DNA of 54,363 nucleotides from Marinactinospora thermotolerans DSM 45154 (lineage in GTDB: Bacteria > Actinomycetota > Actinomycetes > Streptosporangiales > Streptosporangiaceae), in NCBI RefSeq assembly GCF_900167435.1, contig NZ_FUWS01000009.1:227836-282198 (forward strand), in the 5' to 3' direction. Position 1 is the stretch's first letter. The number at the start of each line of letters is the position of its first letter. This document shows, piece by piece, positions 1 to 10,560 of the stretch. The notes beneath the pieces were generated by a model, which worked only from the letters and a program-made list of their open reading frames with translations, was not told the DNA's origin and did no database searches. The position numbers and the translations under genes were made by a program.

Positions 1-1
1 G

Positions 2-3000
2 GTGCTGCACGCGGGGCCCGAGGAGCGCCGCGCCCTGATCGAGGAGGCCGCGGGCATCCTCAAGCACCGCAAGCGCAAGGAGAAGGCCCTCCGCAAGCTC
101 GACGCGATGCAGGGCAACCTCGACCGCGTCACCGACCTCACCGCGGAGCTGCGCCGCCAGCTCAAACCACTCGGCCGCCAGGCCGAACTCGCTCGTCGCG
201 CCGCGGTCATCCAGGCCGAGCTGCGCGACGCGCGCCTGCGCCTCCTCGCCGACGACATCGTCACGTTGCGCGAGGCGCTGCGCAAGGAGGAGGCCGACGA
301 GACGGCCGTGCGCGAGCGCCGCGCCGCGGCGGAGAAGGCGCTCGCCGCTGCGCAGGCGCGCGAGGCCGAGCTCGACGCCGCCGCGACCGCCGCGGCGCCC
401 CTGCTCGCCCAGGCCCAGGAGACCTACCACGGGCTGTCGCGGCTCAAGGAGCGGCTGGACGCCGTGGCCGGGCTGGCCGCCGAGCGGCACCGCCACCTCT
501 CCGGCGACACCATCGAGGAACGCCGGGGCCGCGACCCCGAGGAGCTGGAGGCCGAGGCCGAACAGGTCCGCGCCCAGGAGGAGGAGCTCGCCGAGCGGCT
601 GGAGGACGCCCGCGCCGACCTGGAGGTCGCCGTCGCCACGCGCGCCGCGGCCGAGGACGCGCTCAAGGCCGAGGAACGGCGCCTCACCGCCGCCTCCCGG
701 GCCGCCGCCGACCGCCGCGAAGGGCTGGCGCGCCTGCGCGGCCAGGTCGAGGCCCTGCGCAGCCGGCTGGCCGCCAGCGAGGCCGAGGTCGAGCGGCTGC
801 GCGAGGCGGCGGCCGAGGCGGGGGAGCGGGCCGAGGCCGCGCGCGCCGAGTACGAGGAGATCCGGGCCGACGCCGAAGGGCTGGAGCTGGGCGACGGCGA
901 ACTCGACGCCGCCCAGGAGGAGGCCGGGCGCGTGCTGGCCGACGCCGAGGCGCGGTTGAGCGCGGCCCGCGCCGCCGAGCGCGCCGCCGAGCGCGAGCGG
1001 GCCGCACTCGCCGCCCGCAAGGAGGCCCTGGAAATGGGGCTCAGCCGCAAGGACGGGGCCGCGGCCCTGCTCGCGGCGGGTGAACGCCTGCCCGGGGTGC
1101 TGGGCTCCCTGGCCGCGCTGCTCCAGGTGGAACCGGGAGCCGAGACCGCGGTCGCCGCCGCGCTGGGCTCGGCCTCCGACGCGGTGGCGGTCGAGGCGGC
1201 CGACACCGCCGCCCACGCCCTCGACCTGCTCAAGACCGATGACGCCGGACGGGCCGGGATCGTCATCGGCGCCGCGGCGGAGGGCGCGCCGCCGCGCGCG
1301 CAGTGGCCGGACCTGCCCGATGGGGCGCGCTACGCCGTCGACGCCGTCCAGCCGCCCGCCGAGCTGCGGGCCGCGGTGACCACCCTGCTGGACCGCGTGG
1401 TGTTGGCCAAGGACGCCGCGACGGCTCGGCTCCTGGTGGCGCAGCGCTGCGAACTGCGCGCGGTCACCCCCGACGGTGACGTCTTCGGCGCGGTGTTCGT
1501 CCACGGCGGTTCCTCCGCCGTTCCCAGCCTCCTGGAGGTCCAGGCGGCCGTCGACGAGGCCGCCGAACTCCTTGAGGAGGCCGCGGCGGGATGCGAGCGG
1601 GCCGCCGCCGAGCTTGAGGCGGCCGAGCGGGAACGCGCCGCCGCCGCGGCGACCGTCGCCGACATCGCGGCTCGCCGCCGCGACGCCGACAGGCAGCGCA
1701 GCGAGGTCGCCCGGCAGGTCGGCAAGCTGGGCGGGCAGGCCCGGGCCGCCGAAGTCGAGGCCGAGCGTTACGTCGCCGCCGCCGAGAAGGCCGCCCGGGG
1801 ACGCGAGAGCGACCTGGAGCGCCTGGAGGAACTGGCGCAGCGACTGGCCGATGCCGAGGCCGAGCCGTTCGACGACGAGGAGCCCGACACCGCGCTGCGC
1901 GACGAGCTCGCCGACAACGCGGCACACGCCCGCTCCGAGGAGATGGAGGCGCGCCTGGCCGTGCGCACGGCAGAGGAACGCGCCCGCTCCATCGCGGGAC
2001 GCGCCGAGGGGCTGCTGCGCGCCGCGGCCGAGGAGCGGCGCGCCCGCGAACGCGCCGCGCGCCGCCGCGAACTGCGGCGGCGCCAGTCCGCCGTGGCCAG
2101 CGCCGTCGCCGACGCGGCGGCCGAGGCGCTGCGGCGCATCGCCGTCTCGCTGGTCGCGGCCGACGGCGAGCGCCGCGAGGCCGAGGAGGCCCGCGCCGCC
2201 CGCGACGCCGAACTCAAGACGGTGCGCGCCCGGGTGCGCGAGCTCTCCGTCGAGTTGGAGAAGCTCCTCAACGTCGTGCACGGCAGCGAGGTGGCCCGAG
2301 CCGAACGTCGACTGCGACTCGAACAGCTGGAGACCAGGGCGGTCGAGGAGTACGGGGTCGAGGTCGACGTCCTCATCGCCGAGTACGGGCCGCGGGTGCC
2401 GATCCCGCCGCCGCCCGACGCGGCGCCGGGCGAGGACGTCGCGATCCCCTTCGTGCGCGAGGTGCAGGAGAAGCGCGCCCGGACCGCGGAGCGCCAGCTC
2501 AACCAGCTCGGCAAGATCAACCCTCTCGCGCTGGAGGAGTTCGCGGCGCTGGAGGAGCGGCACGCCTTCCTCACCACACAGCTGGAGGACCTGAAGAAGA
2601 CCCGGCGTGACCTGCTGACGGTGGTCAAGGAGGTGGACGACCGGGTCCAGGAGGTGTTCGCCTCGGCCTACGCCGACGTCGAACGCGAGTTCGCCGGGAT
2701 CTTCGGACGCCTCTTCCCCGGTGGTGAGGGGCGTCTCATCCTGACCGACCCCGACGACATGCTGACCACGGGGGTCGAGGTCGAGGCCCGCCCGCCGGGC
2801 AAGAAGGTCAAACGCCTGTCGCTGCTATCGGGTGGCGAACGCTCGCTGACGGCCGTGGCGTTCCTCGCCGCGATCTTCAAGGCGCGTCCCTCACCCTTCT
2901 ACGTCATGGACGAGGTCGAGGCGGCGCTGGACGACATCAACCTCCAGCGCCTCCTGGTGATCTTCGAGGAGCTGCGCTCGACCTCCCAGCTCATCGTCAT

Positions 3001-3112
3001 CACCCACCAGAAACGCACGATGGAGGCCGCCGACGCGCTCTACGGCGTCACCATGCAGGGCGACGGGATCTCCCAGGTCATCAGTCAGAAGCTCGACCGC
3101 AGGGCCGGATGA
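2..3112 (+). CDS. smc: Chromosome partition protein SMC (5'-truncated by window edge)
   Basis: ATPase that compacts and segregates the chromosome together with ScpA and ScpB. The first ~150 residues, including Walker A, lie outside the window; 1036 residues are visible. They begin at the end of the N-terminal head, run through a long Ala/Glu/Arg coiled coil, and reach a hinge at about residues 358-500 (rich in Gly, Val and Ala). A second coiled coil follows, then the C-terminal head with the ABC signature LSGGE at 942-946 and Walker B (FYVMDE) from 966. Being immediately upstream of the ftsY region is the normal actinobacterial position. The GTG at position 2 is only the first in-frame start codon visible, not the true start. 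Confidence 0.97.
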   Translation: MLHAGPEERRALIEEAAGILKHRKRKEKALRKLDAMQGNLDRVTDLTAELRRQLKPLGRQAELARRAAVIQAELRDARLRLLADDIVTLREALRKEEADETAVRERRAAAEKALAAAQAREAELDAAATAAAPLLAQAQETYHGLSRLKERLDAVAGLAAERHRHLSGDTIEERRGRDPEELEAEAEQVRAQEEELAERLEDARADLEVAVATRAAAEDALKAEERRLTAASRAAADRREGLARLRGQVEALRSRLAASEAEVERLREAAAEAGERAEAARAEYEEIRADAEGLELGDGELDAAQEEAGRVLADAEARLSAARAAERAAERERAALAARKEALEMGLSRKDGAAALLAAGERLPGVLGSLAALLQVEPGAETAVAAALGSASDAVAVEAADTAAHALDLLKTDDAGRAGIVIGAAAEGAPPRAQWPDLPDGARYAVDAVQPPAELRAAVTTLLDRVVLAKDAATARLLVAQRCELRAVTPDGDVFGAVFVHGGSSAVPSLLEVQAAVDEAAELLEEAAAGCERAAAELEAAERERAAAAATVADIAARRRDADRQRSEVARQVGKLGGQARAAEVEAERYVAAAEKAARGRESDLERLEELAQRLADAEAEPFDDEEPDTALRDELADNAAHARSEEMEARLAVRTAEERARSIAGRAEGLLRAAAEERRARERAARRRELRRRQSAVASAVADAAAEALRRIAVSLVAADGERREAEEARAARDAELKTVRARVRELSVELEKLLNVVHGSEVARAERRLRLEQLETRAVEEYGVEVDVLIAEYGPRVPIPPPPDAAPGEDVAIPFVREVQEKRARTAERQLNQLGKINPLALEEFAALEERHAFLTTQLEDLKKTRRDLLTVVKEVDDRVQEVFASAYADVEREFAGIFGRLFPGGEGRLILTDPDDMLTTGVEVEARPPGKKVKRLSLLSGGERSLTAVAFLAAIFKARPSPFYVMDEVEAALDDINLQRLLVIFEELRSTSQLIVITHQKRTMEAADALYGVTMQGDGISQVISQKLDRRAG

Positions 3113-3149
3113 CCATCGCGCCCATTATCAGGCGAAACGGGTAGAGTTG

Positions 3150-3300
3150 GACGGTCGGGCCCGCGACGGCGCAGCACACGCCGCGCGGGTCGACCGCGCC
3201 GCGCGAGCGAAGTCCGGTGAGAATCCGGCGCTGTCCCGCAACTGTGACGTCCGTCCCCGTAGGGGAGGGACGCGAGCCAGGTCGCCTCGCGCGGACGCAG
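3150..3300 (+). ncRNA. Cobalamin (adenosylcobalamin) riboswitch
   Basis: The 265-nt leader between smc and btuF contains the conserved B12-box core. At 3211-3230 is AGTCCGGTGAGAATCCGG, followed by CGCTGTCCCGCAACTGTGA at 3229-3247 and the GCGAGCCAG element at 3272-3280. These match the cobalamin riboswitch consensus in sequence and order. The outer P1 helix boundaries are estimated. A TAGAGT at 3142-3147 could be the -10 of its promoter, with no clear -35. In actinobacteria such riboswitches usually repress downstream B12 uptake genes when cobalamin is plentiful, which fits the transporter genes that follow. Confidence 0.9.
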
Positions 3301-3377
3301 GCGTCCACTGTCCTCGTGGGAAGGGCAGTCCGTCCGACCGGGCTCCGAACTTCCCCGCGTTCCCGTAAAGGAGTCCC

Positions 3378-4325
3378 GTGCGCATCGCACGCAGACTGGC
3401 GGCCGTGCCGCTGCTGGCCGTTCTCGCCCTCACCGGCTGCTCGGGCCAGACCTCATCCTCCCCCTCTCCCGAGTCCAGCCCCTCCGCGGCCGAGGGCTTC
3501 CCGGTGACCGTCACCGACGCCCGAGGCGAGGTCACCTTCGACACGGCACCCGAACGGATCGTCTCGCTGTCCCCCAGCACCACCGAGATGCTGTTCGAGA
3601 TCGGCGCCGGCGAACAGGTCGTCGCCGCAGACGAGTACTCCAACTATCCGGAGGAGGCTCCCACCACCGACCTGTCCGGTTTCACCCCCAGCGTCGAGGC
3701 CATCAGCGGCCACGAACCGGACCTGGTCATCCTGGCCCGTGACGCCGAGGACGCCGCCGCCCAGCTGGAGAAGATCCACATCCCGGTCCTGGTGCTGCCC
3801 GCCGCCGAGACACTGGACGACACCTACGCCCAGATGCGGCTGCTCGGCGAGGTCACCGGCCACGCCCAGCAGGCCGACGAGGCGGCCGACGAGGTGCAGA
3901 CGCGGATCGAGAAGGTCGTCTCCGAAACCGAGGAGGCCATCGGCGACGTCGAGCTCAGCTACTACCACGAGCTCGACACCGGCATGTACAGCGTCACCTC
4001 CGACACCTTCGTCGGCCAGGTCTACTCGCTGTTCGGGCTGCGCAACATCGCCGACGAGACCGAGGACACCGCCGGCGGCTACCCGCAGTTGTCCGCGGAG
4101 TTCATCGTCGAGCAGGACCCCGACCTGATCTTCCTGAGCTACCCGGGTGGACAGAGCAACATCGACGCCCTTGCCGAGCGGCCCGCGTTCGACCAGATCA
4201 CGGCGGTTCAGGAGGGGGACGTCGTGGAGCTGGACGCCGACATCGCCTCCCGGTGGGGGCCGAGGGTGGCCGACTTCGCCGAGGACGTGGCCGACGCCGT
4301 CGTGGCGGCAACGGCGGAGCAGTAG
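3378..4325 (+). CDS. btuF: Cobalamin-type ABC transporter substrate-binding lipoprotein
   Basis: Extracytoplasmic binding lipoprotein of a vitamin B12/corrinoid (BtuF, TroA-like fold) importer. A signal peptide ends in the lipobox L-T-G-C with Cys21 as the lipidation site, followed by a Ser/Pro-rich linker. The mature domain opens with RIVSLSPSTTEMLFEIGAG, typical of the BtuF/FecB superfamily; 315 residues is normal length. The GTG start is preceded by AAAGGAG at 3367-3373. The riboswitch directly upstream supports cobalamin rather than iron-siderophore as substrate. The permease gene follows 3 nt after the stop. Confidence 0.88.
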   Translation: MRIARRLAAVPLLAVLALTGCSGQTSSSPSPESSPSAAEGFPVTVTDARGEVTFDTAPERIVSLSPSTTEMLFEIGAGEQVVAADEYSNYPEEAPTTDLSGFTPSVEAISGHEPDLVILARDAEDAAAQLEKIHIPVLVLPAAETLDDTYAQMRLLGEVTGHAQQADEAADEVQTRIEKVVSETEEAIGDVELSYYHELDTGMYSVTSDTFVGQVYSLFGLRNIADETEDTAGGYPQLSAEFIVEQDPDLIFLSYPGGQSNIDALAERPAFDQITAVQEGDVVELDADIASRWGPRVADFAEDVADAVVAATAEQ

Positions 4326-4328
4326 GCA

Positions 4329-5360
4329 TTGCGCCACATCCGCCCGGCGTGGCCCTGGCTGCTCGCCGGGGTGGGCGCGCTCATCACGGCGGTGCTGTGC
4401 GGCGCCGCCGTGGGGGCCGCGGGCATCCCGCCCTGGGCGGCGGCCCTGGACCTGCTCAGCCGTCTCCCACTGGGGATCGAGTCCCCGCTCACCCCACGCC
4501 AGAGCGCCGTGCTGACGGAGCTGCGGCTCCCCCGGGTACTCGTCGGCGCGGCCGTCGGGGGGCTGCTGGCGCTCGCCGGCGCCGGTTACCAGGGCGTGTT
4601 CCGCAACCCGCTGGCCGACCCCTACCTGTTGGGGGCGGCCAGCGGGGCCGGGGTGGGGGCGACCCTCGTCATCCTCCACGCGCCCGGGCTCTCCCTGGGC
4701 CCCCTGCGGCTGATCCCGCTCGCCGCTTTCGTGGGAGCCCTCCTCGGGGTGGTCGGGGCCTACGTCCTGGGGAGCCTGGCCGGCCGCGGGGGCACCGCGG
4801 CCCTGGTGCTCTCGGGCGTGGCCGTCTCCTCCTTCCTCTCAGCGGTGCAGTCCCTGCTCCAGATGACGCGCACCGAGGACCTACGGCGCGTCTACTCCTG
4901 GATCATGGGGGGGCTGGGCCGGGGAGGATGGGAGGACCTGAGGCTCATCGCCCCCTATGCCCTCGTCGCCACCGTGGTGCTGCTGTGCTGCGCACCCCTG
5001 CTCGACCTGCTCGCGCTCGGCGACGACAAGGCGGCCAGCCTCGGGTTGAACCCCGCGCTCGTCCGGCTGTTGGTGATCTCCGCGGCGTCGCTGGCGACGG
5101 CGGCGGCCGTGTCGGTCAGCGGCCTGATCGGCTTCGTCGGGATCGTCGTGCCCCACCTGGTGCGCCGGTTGGTGGGCAGCGGCCACCACGCCCTGCTCCC
5201 GATGTCACTGCTCGTCGGCGCCGCCTTCCTGGTCCTCGCCGACATCGTTGCGCGCACCCTCCTGGCCCCGGCCGAGCTGCCCCTGGGGGTCGTCACGGCC
5301 TTCATCGGGGCGCCGTTCTTCGTCATGGTGCTGCGCGCCACCCGCGACCGCGTCGCCTAG
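4329..5360 (+). CDS. btuC: FecCD-family ABC transporter permease, probable cobalamin uptake
   Basis: Integral membrane subunit of the B12 importer, 343 aa with about ten hydrophobic segments. Family motifs are clear: LPRVLVGAAVGG, GYQGVFRNPLADPYLLG near residues 78-95, and the C-terminal SGLIGFVGIVVPHLVRRL. The start is a TTG 3 nt after the btuF stop with only a weak GCGGAG upstream, suggesting translational coupling. No ATP-binding subunit (btuD) follows: the next gene is ftsY. The pair must borrow an ATPase encoded elsewhere or be incomplete. The riboswitch context favours cobalamin; siderophore uptake is the alternative. Confidence 0.87.
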   Translation: MRHIRPAWPWLLAGVGALITAVLCGAAVGAAGIPPWAAALDLLSRLPLGIESPLTPRQSAVLTELRLPRVLVGAAVGGLLALAGAGYQGVFRNPLADPYLLGAASGAGVGATLVILHAPGLSLGPLRLIPLAAFVGALLGVVGAYVLGSLAGRGGTAALVLSGVAVSSFLSAVQSLLQMTRTEDLRRVYSWIMGGLGRGGWEDLRLIAPYALVATVVLLCCAPLLDLLALGDDKAASLGLNPALVRLLVISAASLATAAAVSVSGLIGFVGIVVPHLVRRLVGSGHHALLPMSLLVGAAFLVLADIVARTLLAPAELPLGVVTAFIGAPFFVMVLRATRDRVA

Positions 5361-5434
5361 CAACGGGGCCGAGAACCGCGCCGTGGGCGGTGCGGCGCGT
5401 CCCGGTGCCGCTCTTCTGCGAGACTGGACGGGTT

Positions 5435-6625
5435 ATGGACTACACGATCGTTGCCGTTGTCATCTTCGTCGTCGCCCTGTTGGTGGTCGGCGGCGCGTTC
5501 CTGATCAGGCCCCGCAGGCCACAGCCCCCGCAGGAGCAGCCCCGTACCGAGGAGAGCGCGCAGCGCGGTGCCACGGGAACGGCGGTCGCCGAGCCGGAGG
5601 AGACCACGGAACCCGCCGGAGCGACCGCTGTCGAGGAGCCGCCGGTCGTTCCGCCGCCGGCTCCCGAGATCGAGATCCCGCCGCCCTCCGCCGGCCGGCT
5701 GGTGCGCCTGCGCGCCCGACTCGCGCGCTCCCAGAACGTGTTCGGTCAGGGGCTGCTCGGCCTCCTGTCCAGTGACCGGCTCGACGACGACACCTGGGAC
5801 GAGATCGAGGACACCCTCATCACCGCCGACGTCGGTGTCACCTCGGCGGCCCAGATCGTGTCGAGCCTGCGCACCAAGGTCAAGGTGCAGGGCACCCGGA
5901 CCCCCGAGGAACTGCGCGCGCTGTTGCGCGAGGAGCTTCTCGCGCAGATCAACCCCGAACTCGACCGCGCCGTCCGAACCGGTCCCCACGGCGACCGGCC
6001 GGCGGTCATCATGGTCGTCGGCGTCAACGGCACCGGCAAGACCACCACGTCCGGAAAGCTCGCCCGCGTGCTCGTGGGCGACGGGCGCAGCGTCGTGCTC
6101 GGCGCGGCCGACACCTTCCGCGCCGCGGCGGCCGACCAGCTCGAAACGTGGGGGAGCCGGGTCGGCGCGCCCGTCGTACGCAAGGACGAGGGAGCCGACC
6201 CCGCCAGCGTCGCCTTCGACGCGGTCGCCAGGGGGGTCGAGGACCAGGCCGACGTCGTCATCATCGACACCGCGGGCCGTCTGCACACCAAGACCGGGTT
6301 GATGGACGAGCTGGGCAAGGTCAAGCGCGTCGTCGAGAAGAAGTCCCAGGTGGACGAGGTCCTGCTGGTGCTCGACGCCACGACCGGACAGAACGGCCTG
6401 CGCCAGGCCCGGGTCTTCGCCGAGGTCGTCAACATCACCGGCATCGTCTTGACCAAGCTCGACGGCACCGCCAAGGGCGGCATCATCATCCAGGTCCAGC
6501 GCGAGCTGGGGGTGCCGGTCAAGCTCGTCGGGCTCGGCGAGGGGCCCGACGACCTCGCCCCCTTCGATCCGGAGGGCTTCGTCGACGCGATCCTCGGTTC
6601 CGATGGCACCGGGAACGGCGCCTGA
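5435..6625 (+). CDS. ftsY: Signal recognition particle receptor FtsY
   Basis: SRP receptor GTPase that docks ribosome-SRP complexes at the membrane. Residues 3-25 form a hydrophobic anchor, followed by a Pro/Glu-rich linker to about 85, then the N and G domains. The P-loop GVNGTGKTTT starts at residue 196, followed by DTFRAAAADQL, DTAGRLHTK and TKLDGTAKGG, all typical of SRP GTPases. ATG 5435 was chosen because it begins the membrane segment; an in-frame open reading extension far upstream overlaps btuC and is not coding. 396 aa. A strong terminator follows. Confidence 0.96.
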   Translation: MDYTIVAVVIFVVALLVVGGAFLIRPRRPQPPQEQPRTEESAQRGATGTAVAEPEETTEPAGATAVEEPPVVPPPAPEIEIPPPSAGRLVRLRARLARSQNVFGQGLLGLLSSDRLDDDTWDEIEDTLITADVGVTSAAQIVSSLRTKVKVQGTRTPEELRALLREELLAQINPELDRAVRTGPHGDRPAVIMVVGVNGTGKTTTSGKLARVLVGDGRSVVLGAADTFRAAAADQLETWGSRVGAPVVRKDEGADPASVAFDAVARGVEDQADVVIIDTAGRLHTKTGLMDELGKVKRVVEKKSQVDEVLLVLDATTGQNGLRQARVFAEVVNITGIVLTKLDGTAKGGIIIQVQRELGVPVKLVGLGEGPDDLAPFDPEGFVDAILGSDGTGNGA

Positions 6626-6641
6626 GCCCGCGCCGTTTCCG

Positions 6642-6684
6642 CGACGGCCCCTCACCCGACCGGGTGAGGGGCCGTCGCCGTTTT
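6642..6684 (+). terminator. Rho-independent terminator after ftsY
   Basis: Perfect 16-bp stem (6642-6657 pairs with 6662-6677) with a 4-nt loop GACC, followed by CCGTTTT. It closes the transcript entering from smc/btuFC/ftsY. Confidence 0.9.
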
Positions 6685-6763
6685 CCGGGGATGCGCGCCA
6701 AAGGCCGCCCGATGTGCCCTATGGGCGGGCGATTCACCCCGCCGTAACACCCGCGGCGATGTC

Positions 6764-6801
6764 TTTACACGGGCGCAACAACCGCGCAGACGACGGGAAA
6801 C
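6764..6801 (+). promoter_or_regulatory. Putative GlnR operator upstream of amtB
   Basis: Four half-sites with 6-nt spacers: TTTAC (6764), GCAAC (6775), GCAGA (6786) and GAAAC (6797). The actinobacterial GlnR consensus is gTnAC-n6-GaAAC repeated, so three of four half-sites match well and spacing is exact. An extra GTAAC lies at 6744. amtB is a classical GlnR target under nitrogen limitation, which supports the call; the poor third half-site is the main weakness. Confidence 0.5.
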
Positions 6802-6916
6802 ACACCGTCGGGAGGCTGTCGGTCGTGGTCATCGCCGTCGAGCCCGATGACGCGCCCGCGCGGACCGCCCACCCCGACACGCACGTCCACTCCCCCGCAC
6901 CGACTACGGAGGCGAC

Positions 6917-8215
<1,299 letters not shown>

Positions 8216-8266
8216 CGGTCTCGACGTTGATTCCGCTGACCACACCATCACTGCGATGGGGGTGAA

Positions 8267-8299
8267 CCGGGCCGGCGCGGGGTTCCCGCGCCGGCCCGG
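8267..8299. terminator. Bidirectional hairpin between amtB and the convergent gene
   Basis: Perfect 13-bp GC stem (8267-8279 with 8287-8299) and 7-nt loop between two convergent genes. There is no T-run, so it is probably a shared structural terminator. Confidence 0.65.
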
Positions 8300-8327
8300 A
8301 CCCGTCCGCGTCCCCGACCGGCGGGGG

Positions 8328-9017
8328 TCATCCGGCCGCGCGCACCCGGACCGCGCCGAGCCGATCCCCCTGGAAGTCCAGCTCACCCGCGAAACGCCCG
8401 GTCTCGAACGCGATGCCTTCGCGACGCGGCCGGGTCCGCGCGCCGGCCTGGCGCAGCACCGATTCGACGTCCGCGCGCGACAGGGCCGTCAGGTCCGGCC
8501 CCGGGCCCTCGTCGAGCACACCGGGCAGTTCCAACCGCCCCTCGGTCACGTCCACCAGTAGTTCCACCACGACGCCTCCCGACAGCCGCAACCGCACCGG
8601 CGCCTCCTCGGCGGGGATCACCTGGGCGGCGTTGAGGGGCGCGGCGGTCGCGTCCCACGGTCCCACGACGTCTCGGGCCTCACCCGCGCGGTCGCCGACG
8701 CCCAGCGCGCTGAGCCTGCCCTCGGCGACGATCCGGCGCAGCGCCAGCCACGCCTCCTGCAACGGCGTCAACGGCACCCCCGACCACGCCTCGGGCAGAG
8801 CGGGCAACGGCGTGGGCGAGCGTGTCACGGCCACATCCTCCGGTCCCAGGCCGGCCGCGGCCAAATAGTCGGGGGCCTGCATGAACGACGTGGCCGAACG
8901 GTCGTCCCCCTCCCGCCACAGCGCGTCGCACTCGGGGCACGTCCACACCCGTTCCCCCGTGGGCCTGAGCAGGCGCTCGGTGACGCCGAACGATCCGCAG
9001 TCGGTGCAGCGCTCCAC
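8328..9017 (-). CDS. Uncharacterised protein with N-terminal zinc ribbon
   Basis: 229-aa protein of unknown function. Cys4-x2-Cys7 and Cys27-x2-Cys30 form a CxxC...CxxC zinc ribbon within the first 32 residues. The rest is soluble and acidic with no motif I recognise. The start was set at GTG 9017, since GGAGGAGG (complement of 9025-9033) sits 7 nt upstream; a longer frame to 9047 would add ten residues that overlap the ribosome site. It faces amtB tail to tail and is divergent from the lipoprotein gene. Nothing in the context assigns a role. Confidence 0.8.
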   Translation of the reverse strand: MERCTDCGSFGVTERLLRPTGERVWTCPECDALWREGDDRSATSFMQAPDYLAAAGLGPEDVAVTRSPTPLPALPEAWSGVPLTPLQEAWLALRRIVAEGRLSALGVGDRAGEARDVVGPWDATAAPLNAAQVIPAEEAPVRLRLSGGVVVELLVDVTEGRLELPGVLDEGPGPDLTALSRADVESVLRQAGARTRPRREGIAFETGRFAGELDFQGDRLGAVRVRAAG

Positions 9018-9295
9018 GTTGCGGCCTCCTCCCACCCGCACCTCCACCCGGTCGCGCGCTGCCGCCCACCCTATGGGCCGCCACGGAGGGAGAGTCGCGA
9101 TTCACCGGGCATTACGTCACCATTCGCTACTCTTGGACGTCAACAGCAAGGCTCCACCTCTCATGGTGGGGTACATTCCTGGACGCCCGGAGTGCGCGCA
9201 AGGCCCTCGCCAGTCCGTCCCGGACCGAGGCGCCGTCCGATGCGTCCCCGTTATCGACTACATCCCGTACCCCTTGGCAGGGGCCAGGAGGCATG

Positions 9296-10504
9296 ATGGC
9301 GCCGGCAGAAACCACCAGGCAGCGACCGCGCGGCCCGTTCGTCACCGTGGCCGCCGCGGCCGCCCTCACGTTCGGCGCCGCTGGGTGCGCGATCGATCTG
9401 AGCCACTGGCGGCCGGGGGCCGAGGAGGAGGCGTCCCCCTCGCCCACGCCGGTGGAGGCCGCCCCATTGCTGGAATCGGCGCTCGACCAGTTGGCCGAGG
9501 CCCCTGCCGTGCGCCTGCAGGGACAGTTCGCCGACTCCGACGGCCAACCGCGTGAGAGCACGCTGCTCGTCGCCGACTCGGGCGCCACCTCGGGGACGGT
9601 GGACGTCGACGGCACCGAGGTGCAGGTCACCCAGGTCGACGGGCGGATGTTCCTGTCGGCCGACGACTCCTACTGGCTCACCCAGTCGCTGTACGACAAC
9701 CCCGACTCCGACAGCTACGCCGAGCACTGGGTGCAGGTCAGGCCCGAGGTGCTGGGAATCGACCCGCAGACCGTGCTGGCCCCGGCCGAGCTGGCCGAGA
9801 TCCTGCGCGCCCAGGCCCCCGACGGGGGGACCGCCACCGAGGAGAAGCTCGACGGCAACCCCGTCTACCGGATCGACCTCGCCAACGGCAAGATGTGGCT
9901 CGACAAGGAGGCGCCGCACGACCTGCTGCGCATGGAGATCACCGACCTCGCCCCGACGGAGGGCGAGGCGCCGGCCATCCGCACCGCCTTCAACCTCTCC
10001 CAGCCCGATCAGGCCGACCTGGAGACGTTCTACGACGACCTCATCGCCCTCACCGAGGACGACCTCACGAGCGCTCGCGACTCCCGGCTGATCGTCCAGT
10101 GGGAGGGGGAACTGAGCCTCGACTGCGAGACCGGCGGCGCCTGCTCGGTCAGCGGCACCGTCACCGACATGTCCGACAGCGACTCGGGAACCGTTCTGGT
10201 GCGCATGGACGCCACCATGAACAACGCCGAACTCGGCGAGAAGAAGTGCAACGACAGCGCCGCGCTGGAGGCCGGCGGAACCGTCGACCTGTCCTGTGGC
10301 GTCGACTACGCCCTGGCCCCCAGCGCCAACCCGCAGAGCTACGAGATCGAGGGCGAGGCGTTGCTGTCCACCCGGGCGCTCAGCGGCTCGGCGGCGGAGG
10401 AACTCCCCGCCAAGCTCAAGGATCAGCGTGAGGCCACGCTGGCCAAGGTCGACGGCGGCGCCGGGCAGAGCCCGGAGGCCAGCGCAAGCCCGTCCGGCAA
10501 CTGA
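9296..10504 (+). CDS. Uncharacterised secreted lipoprotein
   Basis: About 402 aa. A twin-Arg-less signal peptide with an Ala-rich core ends in the lipobox G-A-A-G-C (Cys31), followed by a Pro/Ser/Glu linker. The body resembles actinobacterial LppX/LprG-type lipoproteins in its acidic repeats (DVDGTEVQVTQVDGRMFLSAD), but I do not see enough to assign that family. The C-terminal ~60 residues are again low complexity. ATG 9296 is preferred over ATG 9293 because AGGAGG ends at 9291, only 1 nt before the first ATG. It lies just upstream of ffh with no evident terminator between them. Confidence 0.8.
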   Translation: MAPAETTRQRPRGPFVTVAAAAALTFGAAGCAIDLSHWRPGAEEEASPSPTPVEAAPLLESALDQLAEAPAVRLQGQFADSDGQPRESTLLVADSGATSGTVDVDGTEVQVTQVDGRMFLSADDSYWLTQSLYDNPDSDSYAEHWVQVRPEVLGIDPQTVLAPAELAEILRAQAPDGGTATEEKLDGNPVYRIDLANGKMWLDKEAPHDLLRMEITDLAPTEGEAPAIRTAFNLSQPDQADLETFYDDLIALTEDDLTSARDSRLIVQWEGELSLDCETGGACSVSGTVTDMSDSDSGTVLVRMDATMNNAELGEKKCNDSAALEAGGTVDLSCGVDYALAPSANPQSYEIEGEALLSTRALSGSAAEELPAKLKDQREATLAKVDGGAGQSPEASASPSGN

Positions 10505-10560
10505 CCCGCTGTCCGGGTACCCTAGGAAGCCAATCCCGAGACGAAGGACGGGACACACTC

